Of a stretch of DNA of 64,000 bases, positions 32,450 to 43,707 are shown one piece after another. The stretch covers positions 348,500,138 to 348,564,137 of the forward strand of contig NC_058521.1 of the NCBI RefSeq assembly GCF_904849725.1. The letters are read 5' to 3'. The notes beneath the pieces were generated by a model. The model was not told where the DNA came from, searched no databases, and saw nothing but the letters and a program-made list of their open reading frames with translations. Position 1 is the first letter of the stretch; each line of letters starts with the position of its first letter. The stretch is from Hordeum vulgare subsp. vulgare. Its lineage: Eukaryota > Streptophyta > Magnoliopsida > Poales > Poaceae. The position numbers were made by a program, and so were the translations under genes.

Positions 32450-33873
32450 TTACTTTTCATCTCCGCGATCCACGGTAGCAGAAATTGTAGCTTTGATGTT
32501 AGTAGTTTGGGCGTTAGATGTTACCTTGTTGGATGCATTGGCCATCAGGCACTTGACAATGCGGTTCTCGTTGGGAGCCTTGAATAGGGACACCTTGCTT
32601 AGAGAAGAGGATGAAATGGCCACTTGTCTCATCATCATTATCCTCATCGGAGAGGTACTCTTCTTGAGCCACCAACACCTTAGGAGGAATCTTCTTGGGG
32701 AAGTTGTTTCTGTTAGGGAAAGACTTGGTCTTGTCTTTACTATGTGCTTGCCACCATCGTCTTCCCTCTGCTCACAGGGACAGTATGCCGCAAAGTGACT
32801 CACATTGCCACAATTGTAGCAAGTTATCACTCGTTGCTTTCCCTTGGACCCATTTGAGTTGTTCTTGGAGAAGTTGGGCCTTGCGTTTTTCTTGTTGCCC
32901 AAAAACTTCCTTGATGCAAGAGCCATGTGCTCCTGGTAAGCATACTTGGTGTATTGAGGACAAGTTTCTTTTTCGTATTCCTCATCTTCCTCCAAAGTAG
33001 CCTTGGCCTTCAAAGAAAGGTTGGGAGAGTATTTTCTTGACCGTTGAATTCATGCAAGAGCATTGTCAGCGGTCCTGTTCAGAATGTTCATGGCTATAAA
33101 CTCATCCAACACATGACTTGAGGAGAAGCCATGAAGGTCCGGCCTTTGACGGATGACGGAGGACATGGACTTGTTGAAAGGCATGATGGCCTTGATAAAC
33201 TGACGCTTAATCCAAGTGTCATCCACATCTTTGCTTCCATGATCCTGAAGAGCACCAACAAGAGTTGTAACTCTTCGATATAGTTCACGAGAGTCCTGAT
33301 CCTCGACCATCGAAAATTCATCGACCTCATCAAGAACCACTTCATAGTTGGACCATTGAATGTTAGAGCTTCCCTTGTACATGGAGATGATGTGCTCCCA
33401 ACAGTCTTTGGCCCGAGTGAAGGGACGCAAGTGAGGAAGGTCTTAAACAGGTGCAGCTACTTGAAGCATGAACAAGGCAGAGTGATTGAGCTAATTGTCG
33501 ACCTCTTCTCTTGGCGTGAGATTTCTTGGATCATGTGGGTAGTATCCCTGCTCAATGATTCTCCAAACTTGTGTTGAGTTGTGGTACAAATGAGACTTAA
33601 TACGAAAAACCCAGTTAGCAAAATCATTCTTGGCAAGCTTTGGTGGAGGACCTAGATTAATAATATGTGGTGGGTGGACCGAGATTAATAATAGACCATG
33701 GGAGGAGGAAAAGAGGCAAAGGCATTTTCCCCACTTGTTCCTTGAGGCGTCTTATCCTTTTCACTAATAGAATTTTCCTTTTCGGAAGTGCCCCCCGAAT
33801 CTGAAGTTGTGGGTATAGCCACCAACAACGGGTCGGTAGGCAGTTTGTAAACATCAAGGAAATCCTTAAGCAT
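32450..33873 (-). pseudogene. Copia gag with zinc knuckle (Maximus-like)
   Basis: The N-terminal part opens MLKDFLDVYKLPTDPLLVAI (33873) and shifts near 33690 into LAKNDFANWVFRIKSHLYHN (33590-33650), the UBN2-type capsid domain. RPFTRAKDCWEHIISMYKGS, YRRVTTLVGALQDHGSKDVD and LHGFSSSHVLDEFIAM follow to 33050. A second piece carries the knuckle CYNCGNVSHFAAYC (C-x2-C-x4-H-x4-C, about 32780-32826). Stops occur near 33685, 33430, 33040 and 32450. All four zinc ligands are present. Confidence 0.85.
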
Positions 33874-33900
33874 GTTTTGGACTTTGATAGCTACTCAGGA

Positions 33901-35349
33901 TTTAAATGTGGACACGACCTCATTTCATTCCTCTCGGGTGATTTCTTCCATCTTTGACGCCTGGTAAAAGGTGGAAGGCCTGGCCTTCTAGCCCGGTGTT
34001 TTGTTCCATCTTTGACACCTTAGTTTCGGCGACCGGTGTTATGTTCCATAAATGAGCGCCCCTAACATGTTAGGGGTTGTTATGGGGACCCCCTTGACTT
34101 TCGTTTTGGGATGAAACTCGTGTGGCAAGGCCCAACATTGGTACTATATTGCCAACATAGTAATATTGATCACCTTATTAGCGCCCCCTCGTGGATCAAT
34201 TCAACATAATATAGGGAGGGACGATGCTGATGATGCTGGTCATAAACAGAGTCATGTGCGTGGCCAACCCGGTGCAACTCGGGTGATTTCTATTAGGCCA
34301 CTCTATGATGTGCTCATCCGATTGTGCCCTCAGAACGAGATATGCGGCTCCTATCGGGGTCATCGGCACGTCGGGCGGCCTTGCTGGATTTGTTTTACAC
34401 TTCTCGAACATCTTGTGCGAGGGATTCTGAGGTTACTTTGGGCTATCTTGAGGTTGAGGTTTTCTAATATGAACCCAAGGATATCACGGGTTTTTTGTGG
34501 TTGAGCTTATTCATTCATAGCGTGTGGTAGTTTGTGATGTATTAGTTGGAGCACCCGTGCAGGGTTAAATCTTTCTTAACGCCGTGCTGGCGGTTCTATG
34601 GCAAACTTGGAAACTTTGTTTAACATATGTTTGTAGATAACTAGAAGTGAACTTAATTAAAATATGCCAACTATGTGTGCAACCGTGACTATCTCTTCTC
34701 GTGAGTTTTGAATCCGGAAGAGGACACGGTGCGGTTATGTCTGACGTAAGTAGGTGTTGAGGATCATTTATTTGATCATCATTAGTAACGTCCTTTATGC
34801 GTAGTAGATCATCTCCCTCTTATTCTTGCACTTGTAAGTTAGCCACTCAAATAAATGCTTAGTTGCATGTTGCAGCCTCACCACTTAACCATACCAAACC
34901 CATTAAGTTGTTCTAGTATTGATACATTTGGAAATGAGATTGTTGAGTCCCTGTGGCTCACAGATTACTACAACAACAGTTGTCGGTACATCTAAAGTGG
35001 CACTTTGACGTGAGCGTGATGATTGTACTATTTGGTTTTTCTTCTTTTTCATCATCGATCTAGGATGGGTTCCAGGCCGGCAGCCTGGGATAGCAAGGAT
35101 GGACATCGTTCTTTTACCATTTGTTTTCATCCGTAGTCGGACCGTGCACATTTACATGGTGATTGAAAATGTAATTGCATTGATGTGATCTTGATGTGGC
35201 TTATGGCGAGTGTGAGCCAAGTCCACATACTCATCTCTTGTGTCCATGTACTTGTAACTATATCCATTCTTATGAAATGAAGAGATGCACTTCTATCCCT
35301 ATTGAGGCCCTCGTGCCAAAATAAGGATAGGATCACATCTTAGGCGTCA
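33901..35349. repeat. Unclassified dispersed repeat, no gene
   Basis: This 1.45 kb block has no retroviral motif and no convincing ORF. It reads like a known type of grass repeat (phrases such as TTCCAGGCCGGCAGCCTGGG at about 35069 and TTAGCGCCCCCTCGTGGATC near 34178), but I cannot name the family or find terminal repeats. It replaces the missing 5' LTR of the Maximus-like element, so it either inserted there or was joined by deletion. Boundaries are estimates. Confidence 0.4.
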
Positions 35350-36962
35350 CACGCAGTTCTACATATGTACATGTGAAGAACCATCTTACCATTATCATGC
35401 TAAGCTAGTCCTTGGGAACTAGAGCTACAATTCTCAATGCTTATTTTGAAGAACCGGCTTACCATGTCCATAATAAGCTGGTCCTTGGGTGCTAGAGGCA
35501 GTATACAAAGATAGAAATGTTAAAGTAGGAAATCTTACTTCATATTTTTCCGTAAGGACGTTGATCATATTAGTTTCAGTCTCCCAGCCCTCACACAGTC
35601 GGGTCAACTATTGCTGGTGGATTTCTTCAACACTAAACTGACATATTCGGGAGCTCCAATTGGGTTTTTCCTTTACCCAAGTTCAGTGGTTCTTGCTTGG
35701 ACACAATCTTAACTACAGAGATGGAAACAACAAGAGCTTGGAAGCTTTCCTTGACAATAACAACATCGGGAGTGCTCTGGTCAGCCGATGAAATAGGGTC
35801 ATCCACATGAGTCGTCGGACTAGAATGACAAGCTGGACTTGGTGGATGAGCAGAAGGATCAATTGAAGTGTGTGTAATCTCTACTAGTGTGTCCATTAAA
35901 ACCGACTAATCTGGTTTAGGCATCTCATGAATGGTTACCGGTTCAGTTGCATCATCTAGAATGTTCTCTTCAGAAGGGTCCACTTCAGTGGCCGCCTTTT
36001 CCGTTTGGAGGTTCAAAATGTCTTTGCTTTCACCACGAGGAAATGACTCGACAACACGGCTAGAGAAAGTAGTTTTGGCCCTACAAAGACCAGAAATCAA
36101 ATATTATGTTAAGAAAGGTAAACATATGCAATTAGGTCATGATCAAAAACCTACCAGCGGTTGATGTTAAAAGTGGGGAGTTGCTTTGCTGATGAGGCAC
36201 CCGAAGATGAGGAGATTCCTCAAAAAGTGAGTTTGAAGGGCTAAGAGGTTGTTTAAGGAGACCAGCCTTAGGACAAGAATCAGTAGGACTATGTGGCACC
36301 TTAACACCTGGCTTACGTGCTGGTGGTGGATGAGGCAAGCCAGGGTCTAACTCACCCGAGTCACTTCAGGTCATGCTTTTCGATTGACCAGCAAATTGCT
36401 CTTTCTTCAAAAGAAAATCGGGATCTAAATGAGCATCTAGATTTGATAGCTTAACCTTCCTGACGGCTTGCCTTGTTTTTCTTGCAACAAACGTTTCAAA
36501 GAAACTGGAAGAGATTGGAATTACCTCAATATCGCCGACTTGGCTGGATTCAGATTCACCCTAATAGGAAGGCATGTAAGAAAGTTCAGTAAACAAACGG
36601 CCAAGTGAGTCAAGCTCTACCTCACATTGTTCTCCTGAAGATGATCCAGGAGCCAGGTCATCACGAGCCGGATCATTCCCTTGGCCCGAGGAAGAAACAG
36701 GGATCCGAGGTGTGACTTTCCAAAAGCTAGAATGCTCCTGCAGATGAAGTATCATGATAAGAATGGCGGGTCAATACGAAATCAGCAAAGAAATAGAGTA
36801 TACTTTATGGAAAAAAGACAAGTATCGATGGCGGAGGATTTAGCAGATAAAATGGACCTAAACCAGTAACGGTGCATCTCTCCTTTGAGTCGAAGAAAAA
36901 CTTGTCTGTATCTTTATTAAGGGCATCGTCGGTTACGTCTTGGGGGGACAAGCATTGAGCAT
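35350..36962 (-). pseudogene. C-terminal part of antisense accessory ORF of outer Gypsy
   Basis: On the - strand several open pieces are low-complexity and Pro/Ser/acidic-rich: SSGQGNDPARDDLAPGSSSG (about 36630-36690), PHPPPARKPGVKVPHSPTD (36280-36335), TEKAATEVDPSEENILDD (35955-36010) and THTSIDPSAHPPSPACHSS (35800-35870). They resemble the disordered C-terminal half of plant Gypsy accessory proteins. The N-terminal half, with a recognisable domain, lies beyond the inserted element at 45290-45760. The orientation is opposite to the 3' LTR at 47061, so the gene is antisense to its element. No catalytic motif is visible. Introns or frame breaks separate the pieces. Confidence 0.45.
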
Positions 36963-38615
36963 TGATGACGCGTTGATCGATATACTTCTTGCCCCTCGTT
37001 GGTTACCCCAAGTAGAAGGTGGAGATGTAGTCAGCAGCAAGTTTCCATTACACGAAGACTATAACGTTTATCGAACCAGGAGGACTCCAAGGATCAACAA
37101 GTAGGTATCCGTTTCCCTGGTGCTAGTAGAAGATGTTGACCTGCACACACAACAAATAATTTTGATGCCAATGAGTACAGAGAGGTTATCAATCCCTCCG
37201 GTCCTGTAGTTTGCAAATGATCAAAACACAAGCGGGAGTAGTGATAGTGAATGCAACGGAAAAGTAAATGAAAGCAGTAAATGATGGAGGTGTAAGCAAT
37301 GGTGGTTATGGACCTGAGTCACATGATGTTCACTAGTGATGTCTCTCTCCCAAAAGACAATAAACAATTATGCATGGGTAAACAAATTACAACTAGGGAA
37401 TTGACAGAATTATAAATTCCACCCGATGATAATTATGCTACTTGAAAGTTAGAGGCTCAATAGTAATGGGCGGTACGCCAAGATAGGTAAACCGTTTATT
37501 CATCAGCATCTACTTACTAATCATCAACCTTGAGATATATATCCATAACATCTCGCTGGTATTAAGTGCGAGCTCCACCCGAAGTGTAAACTCAAAGCAA
37601 CGGACAACTGCATTAACGAACGATGCGTAAGGTAAACAATCCTTCCAACCGTGGTCACAAGCACCGTTGTTTTCTCCCAGGTGGCAACAACACATCCCCT
37701 AGTCTCATGTTTCTGTCACTCAAGCTAGACATCAGGGGGCATGAACCCATAATCATGCATAGCGCTCCCTCTTGGTGTTACAATCTACTACTCGGCCAAA
37801 GCAATAAGGAGCAACGGGGAACATGCACGAATCATTAAAGAACATAATATAAAAGGATAATCAAATATATAACTTATAACAATCTCAACATCATCTCATA
37901 ATCCATAGGATCCCAACAAACCAAGCATAGCAATAGCATGAAAATTACATAGGTGCCTTGATCATGTATGGTAGCTCACAAGGGATAATCATTGAAGCAC
38001 AAGATTGGAGAGAAGACATCACATAGCTTCTGGTCATGGACTCATGGTGCAAGGAGGACTACTCACGGCACGTCCGGGAAGCGTCCATGGCGATGGGAAG
38101 CTCCCGCTGGTCAATCCTCCCTCAGGCAGGGTGCCGGGAAGGGGTCTCCTGATGCTGCCGATCTCGGAAGCGCTGCGGCAGCGGAACGATGAAGGAATTC
38201 GCGATTCTGGATATGATGGAAGGGTTTCCGATCAGAGAGCTAAATATAGGCCAAAGGAGGGTGTCAGCGGAGGTGGGGCCCTCCCAGGTGGCATGTGGGT
38301 GCGGGTAGGGGCCAGGCCGCGCAGGGTGGCCGCGTGGGCAGCCCTTGGCTCCCCTTTGGCCCATCTTCGGTGATCTGTAAGTTTCTGTTATGCTGATTTT
38401 TATATACTTTTCTCGGGATTTTTGGGGCTTTGGAAATATGGATAAAAGCCATTGGAAAAAAGACATCAGCAGACAGAAACTGGCACTGGGTGCATTGAGT
38501 TAGTAGGTGAGACAAATATATGTAAAAAGATATAAAAGTGTAGCAAAACATATAACAATGTCACCCAAAAGATCATGGAGCAAGCAAATATTATAGATAC
38601 GTTTGGGACGTATCA
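36963..38615 (-). repeat. 3' LTR of gag-protease element, copy 1
   Basis: 1653 bp. The - strand starts TGATACGTCCCAAACGTATC at 38615 and ends at 36963 in GTCATCA. It is collinear with the LTRs at 43708-45275 and 59792-61440. Confidence 0.92.
38241..38249 (-). promoter_or_regulatory. TATA-like element in 3' LTR
   Basis: The - strand reads GGCCTATATTTA, conserved in all three LTR copies (also 44938-44946 and 60159-60168). Confidence 0.4.
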
Positions 38616-38616
38616 A

Positions 38617-38630
38617 CATCCCCAAGCTTG
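38617..38630 (-). promoter_or_regulatory. Polypurine tract of gag-protease element, copy 1
   Basis: The - strand reads CAAGCTTGGGGATG, one to two bases from the LTR. Near-identical motifs recur inside the element at 40820-40833 and 40877-40890. Confidence 0.75.
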
Positions 38631-41518
38631 ATTCCTGCTCGTCCTCGAGGAGGTAAATGATAACATAATAATTTATGTGGTGACATGCTAACACACATAT
38701 AAGAAGTTCAAAGTAAAGCAAGTGAGATATGCAATTCAAGTCAAGACAATAACAAGCAAGAGTCTATATCTAGTATTGAGTTTAGCAAAGTAAGAACATC
38801 AAGGTGCAAGAGCTCTCGCTGTTCGTGACTCGAATGTCTCCAAATGGTGCTAGCGTGCAAGAAGTGGGAGATGGGTTGAGAGTATATAATTTTTTTTAAT
38901 TGAGAACTCAATCTACTAACCTTCACACTTGGTCTCCTTCAGAATCTTACTTTGACTCATCCCCAGACCACTAGTCAGACACAAGTCAAAATGATCCTCT
39001 CCCTTTCGACTTTGAGCACTCATGCAATGAATGAGCGTAAGCAAGATATGTTGGCACTTAGGATGGAAAATAGAATAATGATGGGGAAGGAAAACAAAAA
39101 GGTTTGAAAGGCTCACATCAATGAGGACAACCATAGGCGAGAGAAAGCCAAATGATAGATATGATGTGAGGAGTAGGGATTGCCATGCAACGGATGCACA
39201 TGTGAGATAAGGTAAGCTCTCCAATGGAACTAGTGGGGGTGCATCCAACTTGCTTGCTCATGAAGTCCTAGAGCTCATTTGAGGAGGCTCGTCAGTGGAA
39301 TATACAAGCCAAGTTCTATAGTGTAAGGGTCCCCACATAGTTATGCATGAATGATAATCTCTATGTAGTACAAATATAGCAATGGAGTACGAGCATGGAT
39401 CTTTCAAAAGGAATAGTAGTGTTGCCCTCTTCTCACTTTTTATTTCTTTTTTCTTTCTTTTTTCTTTCTTTTTTTTCCTTTTTTTATTTTTTTGTGGCCT
39501 CTTTGGCTCTTTCTATTTATCTCTCATTTGTCCTCTTTGGGATCTTTTCATTTGTCCTCTTTGGGATCTTTTCCTCACTTAAGGGAAACACTCTATGTTT
39601 TACAAGAATAAAATAGGATCATCACACTTTATAAGAAGTACTCACATAAATACAAATGAAAACTATCATGATGTATGCAAATGTACGCCTCTGCCAGTGT
39701 AGCAGGATATGCAATGATACTAGCGCATCATGTAGAAATAATAAGGGCAAAGCCCAACTAACATGCGGTTCCTCGATCAAGCAAAAGCATGTATGACATG
39801 AAGATCAAGTTATGAGCTGGTGGATGTTGCATGGCAATGTATCTCGAAAAGGCTATGGAAATGCCTTAATAGGTAGGTATGGTGGCTGTTTTGAGGAAAG
39901 ATATAATGAGGCTTATGATGACAGAGTGTGTCATGCCAAGGGTTTGGATGCACCGGCGAAGTTTGCACCAACTCTCAAGATGTGAAAGGGTAATGCACGG
40001 TACCGAAGAGGCTAGCAAAATATGATGGCGGAAGTGCCAAAAATCGAATACTCACATTAGTCCGAAGAACTCATGCATTTATTATCGGTAACTCTCTATC
40101 TATTTAGGAGATTCACAAAGTGAGAAGTACCCCGAGGAGGAGTGTTTGGGGATTTTGTTATCCTTGTGCATCCTCGTCCCATGGTAACGTGAGGGTACTC
40201 TATATATTCCAACCCCTCCAAAGGTTAGCGATCAATCTAGTAGCTAGAGTTCTCAACTAATTTTTAGTTTTTGAAAAACACACGGATTTCCCAAAATATG
40301 ACACCTATCACTAATAGGCTCAAGCTCTTTGCACCTATAGTCCAAACATTACTCAAATCAATACCTCAAAGCTATTGCAAGTTACTACTATACTTAAATA
40401 GCAACCTCAATTACCTACTCATGGAAGACACACAACTCAGTGCAACAAGACAACTCTCTAAACAAGATAAGCATGATAGCTCAAGAGAGTTCCAAAAGCA
40501 ACCTAAATAAAGGATCTTATAAATATATAGCATGAAAACTAAGAGCTAAGCATGACAGTAGCTATGAAAAGATAAATAACACACAAAAAAGATAAGCATG
40601 AAAACCTATGTTGTGTTCTAGAGTGGAATGGAGCGTGTTTCTCTCCCAAACAAGGAAGGCTAGGTTCCGACTTGTTATGAACAGCAAGCAAAACTAAAAC
40701 AAACTAAAAAATAAAGAGCAGGACGCTCCAAGCATTGCACATAACATATGAAGTGATAAAAATATAGCATGAAGATTGACGAACTGATGATTGTTGATAC
40801 AGAAGGGGATGCACGGGGGCATCCCCAAGCTTAGACGCTTGAGGCTGCTTGAATATTTCTTAGGGGTGCATGGGGGCATCCCCAAGCTTGAGCGCTTGAC
40901 ACTCCTGGATCTTCTTTCATCATCTTCCATCACATACTTGAAAACTCCCTTCATACGGAACTCATCATAAGCTGATTAGAGTGGTTAGTACCCATGATAA
41001 AATAATTCATTACCTACTCGAAATAAAGTTTTTCATGAAAAGATACTATTTCTCATGATTGCCTAAAGGTTTTTGCAAAGGAAAAGCAAGCTTAAGATTT
41101 GCAAAATGATGAAAACGCAAAACGTGGCAGAATCTATGAAAAAGAGAACAGCAGGTAGTAAATAATTTGTTAGGGGCACTTCTGCAACTCAAATAAAAAA
41201 ACTCATAACATATGCCAGAAAGACAATTACATAAAGCATGTTGTCAAACAAATTCAGATAAAACATATGATCTGGTGATTTTTGGCGAATTGTTCCGTCA
41301 AGCAGACAGAATTATTTCTGGACAGCATGTCACAACTTTTGAACTTTCTTGCAATCGGAGGCTAAAACTTGGCACAAAGCTTGAATATCAATATACAATG
41401 ATGTTGCTATAGTAGTAAAAAGCATCAAGACCACTAAAACGGAAAGTAAAAACAAATTGGGTTGCCTCCCAACAAGCGCTTTCTTTTATGCCTTTGAGCT
41501 AGGCATGATGCAAAAAGA
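38631..41518 (-). other. Conserved 3' non-coding region of gag-protease element, copy 1
   Basis: About 2.9 kb lie between protease and PPT with no coding signal. It includes a T-rich tract and a two-copy 24-bp tandem repeat (39525-39572). Two PPT-like motifs sit near 40820-40890. The parts from about 39984 onward match copy 2 (62463-64000) in reverse complement, for example 41420-41490 with 62500-62560 and 40690-40954 with 63032-63292. Conservation of an apparently non-coding stretch suggests that it supplies cis signals such as packaging. Confidence 0.7.
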
Positions 41519-42216
41519 TCAAGTATTATCAACCCCATAAGAATAACTTGCCCGAATAACGGACTCATAAGGTAACTTTATCTTTTTTTGAGGGAAGTGC
41601 TTCATTCCTTTTTTAATGGGAAATGGGAATCTAATGGTCCCTTCTTTCATGTCAATGATACCACCAACAGTGCGGAGAAAAGGACGTCCCAAAATAATTG
41701 GACATGAGGGATCACACTCAATGTCGATAATAAGAAAATCAACGGGCACATAATTATAATTGACAACAATAAGAACATCATCAATTCTCCCTAAAGGTTT
41801 CTTTATGGAAGAATCAACAAGATGAGCACCAAAGAACATTGATCATAAGGTTTCAAATCAAGCATATCAAACATTCTTTTGGGCATAACGGAGCAACTAG
41901 CTCCAACATCATATAAAGCAAAGCAACAGATATTTCTCAATTTAATCTTGACCATAGGATCCCAACCATCTTCTAGTTTTCAAGGAATAGAAGTCTCTAA
42001 CTTGAGCTTCTCCTCCCTAGCTTTGATAAGAGCATTGGTAATATGCTCGGTGAAGGAAATATTGAGTGTACTAGTGTGGGGATCTTTAGCCATTCTGTGC
42101 AAAAAAAAAGTGATCACTTCGGAAAGACTGCAATTGTCAAAATGAAGATTACTGCCATTAATTAAAGTGGTGGTAAGGTCATCTAAGCTCATTCGTTTGG
42201 TAGTCTCTAAATTCAA
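41519..42216 (-). pseudogene. Aspartic protease of gag-protease element, copy 1
   Basis: The - strand encodes DPMVKIKLRNICCFALYDVG then ASCSVMPKRMF (about 41870-41955), giving the active-site D-V-G-A. After a frameshift near 41840, VNYNYVPVDFLIIDIECDPS and CPIILGRPFLRT supply the flap and the ILGR block. The N-terminal part (42216-41980) is rich in helix-forming residues and joins gag. The catalytic Asp is intact. Protease would cut gag, but no pol follows. The reading frame is broken at least twice. Confidence 0.78.
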
Positions 42217-42587
42217 AGGACCTTCTGTTCCTATAGTTGAGGTATTAGCATCACCATTAATAGGTCCATTGGGACTAGGGGTGTGATGGGTGCTAAAAGT
42301 TTTGAGATCCTCAACAACATGTATAGTAGCAATGGTAGTATGTGTCGGAAGGCTCTTAATACTATCTGTCCTTAAATTTGGCTAGCATTCTTATGTTCTC
42401 ATTAATTTGGACTTGGATATCATTCATGGGTGTGGTGTTCGTTTCCTCAAGGGGGGGAGTTCTAATTTTTAGCATCTCTACATGATGAGCTAGGTTGTCC
42501 ACCTTCAAAGAGAGACTATAATTTTTCTTCTACACTCTTGTTAAAGGCGTTTTGAGAAGTTATAAAGTCTTTAAGCATGCTCTCTAA

Positions 42588-43343
42588 TTAAGAAGTGGGG
42601 TTTTTGGTGCTAGGATAATTTTTGTTGTTCCCATAGTTGTTGGATGGGAATGGTCTAGGATTGCTACCAAAATTACTCCTATAAGCATTATTATTAAAGT
42701 TGTTCCTAGAGATATAATTAATATCAACTTGGTCTCTTTCTTGAGCAACCAAAGAATTTAAAGGAACATCATGAGGATCAATAGGAGCTTGCTTAGTGAG
42801 TAAAGTTATGATCATGTCAACCTTATCATTAAGGGAGGAGATCTCCTCAACATAGTTTACCTTCCTACGTGTTGGATCTCTCTTGGTGTGCCATTGAGAA
42901 TAATTTGTCATCATCTCATCCAATAGCTTTGTGGCAACACCAAGTGTAGTTTACATAAAGGTTCCTCCCACGGCCGAGTCTAACAGATTCCGTGAGGTAA
43001 AGTTCAATCCTGCATATAAAGTTTGGATAACCATCCAAGTAGTCAAACCATGTGTAGGGAAATTCTTAACAAGAGATTTCATACGTTCCCAAGATTGAGC
43101 AACGTGTTCATTATCCAGTTGCCTAAAATTCATAATGTAACTTCTTAACTGGATAATCTTAGCAATCAAGTAATACTTCCCAATAAAAGCATCTTTGCAC
43201 TTATCCCAAGAATCTATGCTATTCCTAGGCAAATATTGAAGCCACACTTTAGCTCTTCCTCTCAAGGAAAAAGGAAAAAAGCTTAAGTTTAACAATATCA
43301 CCATCAACTTTTTTATATTTTTGCATATCACAAAGCTCAACAA
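42588..43343 (-). pseudogene. gag of gag-protease element, copy 1
   Basis: The capsid segment has FPFSLRGRAKVWLQYLP, DKCKDAFIGKYY and LIAKIIQLRSYIMNFRQ, then EHVAQSWERMKSLVKNFPTH, a Gypsy retrotransposon gag pattern. A second piece from 42923 gives Asn-rich and SNPRPFPSNNYG text resembling an Athila-type gag C terminus. No zinc knuckle is visible. A stop separates the pieces at about 42935. The start lies upstream in another frame (to about 43616), where ENTKLWDFTSHNNND is readable. Confidence 0.78.
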
Positions 43344-43680
43344 AATTATTCAAGTGCAAAGCAGCATCCTGTCTAGCACCGGAGAATTGACCTTCCATAA
43401 CAAGGTTCAATAAAGGAGGTTTAATCTCATAGGAGGTAGCCCAGTAGCAGGAGAAGCAAAAGGAGTGCAGATAAAGTCATTATTGTTGTGACTAGTGAAG
43501 TCCCATAACTTGGTGTTTTCAATGGAACCCATAGCAGCAGCAACAAGCAAGAACAAAGAAACTAATTTTTTTTGTGGTTTTTGGTATAAGAATCTAAAGC
43601 AAAAACTAGAAAGCAAACTAACAAGACTAGAAGTAAAAGTAAAAGATAGCGTGCAACTCCCCTATCTTGAAGACTGGAGT

Positions 43681-43697
43681 CCCCGACAACGGCGCCA
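43681..43697 (-). promoter_or_regulatory. Primer binding site, copy 1
   Basis: The - strand reads TGGCGCCGTTGTCGGGG, about 10 bases after the LTR end. This is a Gypsy-type PBS seen in Athila-lineage elements. Confidence 0.85.
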
Positions 43698-43707
43698 GAA
43701 ACTTGCT

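Larger units (their letters stand above)
1522..33900 (-). mobile_element. Maximus/SIRE-like Ty1/Copia element, split and 5'-truncated
   Basis: Reading right to left on the - strand, the order is gag, a coiled-coil extension, protease, integrase, reverse transcriptase, RNase H, accessory ORF, polypurine tract and 3' LTR. Integrase before RT defines Copia. The long gag extension and the ORF after RNase H fit the SIRE/Maximus lineage. Its own DNA lies at 1522-2456, 16998-19892 and 27320 to about 33900. The gaps are a CACTA element and a second Copia element. No 5' LTR or PBS is recognisable to the right of gag, where unclassified repeat begins, so the element is truncated and cannot be dated by LTR comparison. 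The right boundary is uncertain by roughly 100 bp. The family name is inferred. Confidence 0.75.

Noticed and set aside
33901..35349. 5' LTR of the Maximus-like element
   Set aside because: It lacks the TGTTGAAAGGATCG start, the CGGTACAACCG motifs and any PBS, so it does not match the 3' LTR at 1522-2456 and 16998-17449.
39382..39616. Phe/Leu-rich frames that look like membrane segments
   Set aside because: They are translations of a T-rich tract and a 24-bp tandem repeat inside the non-coding region of a retroelement.
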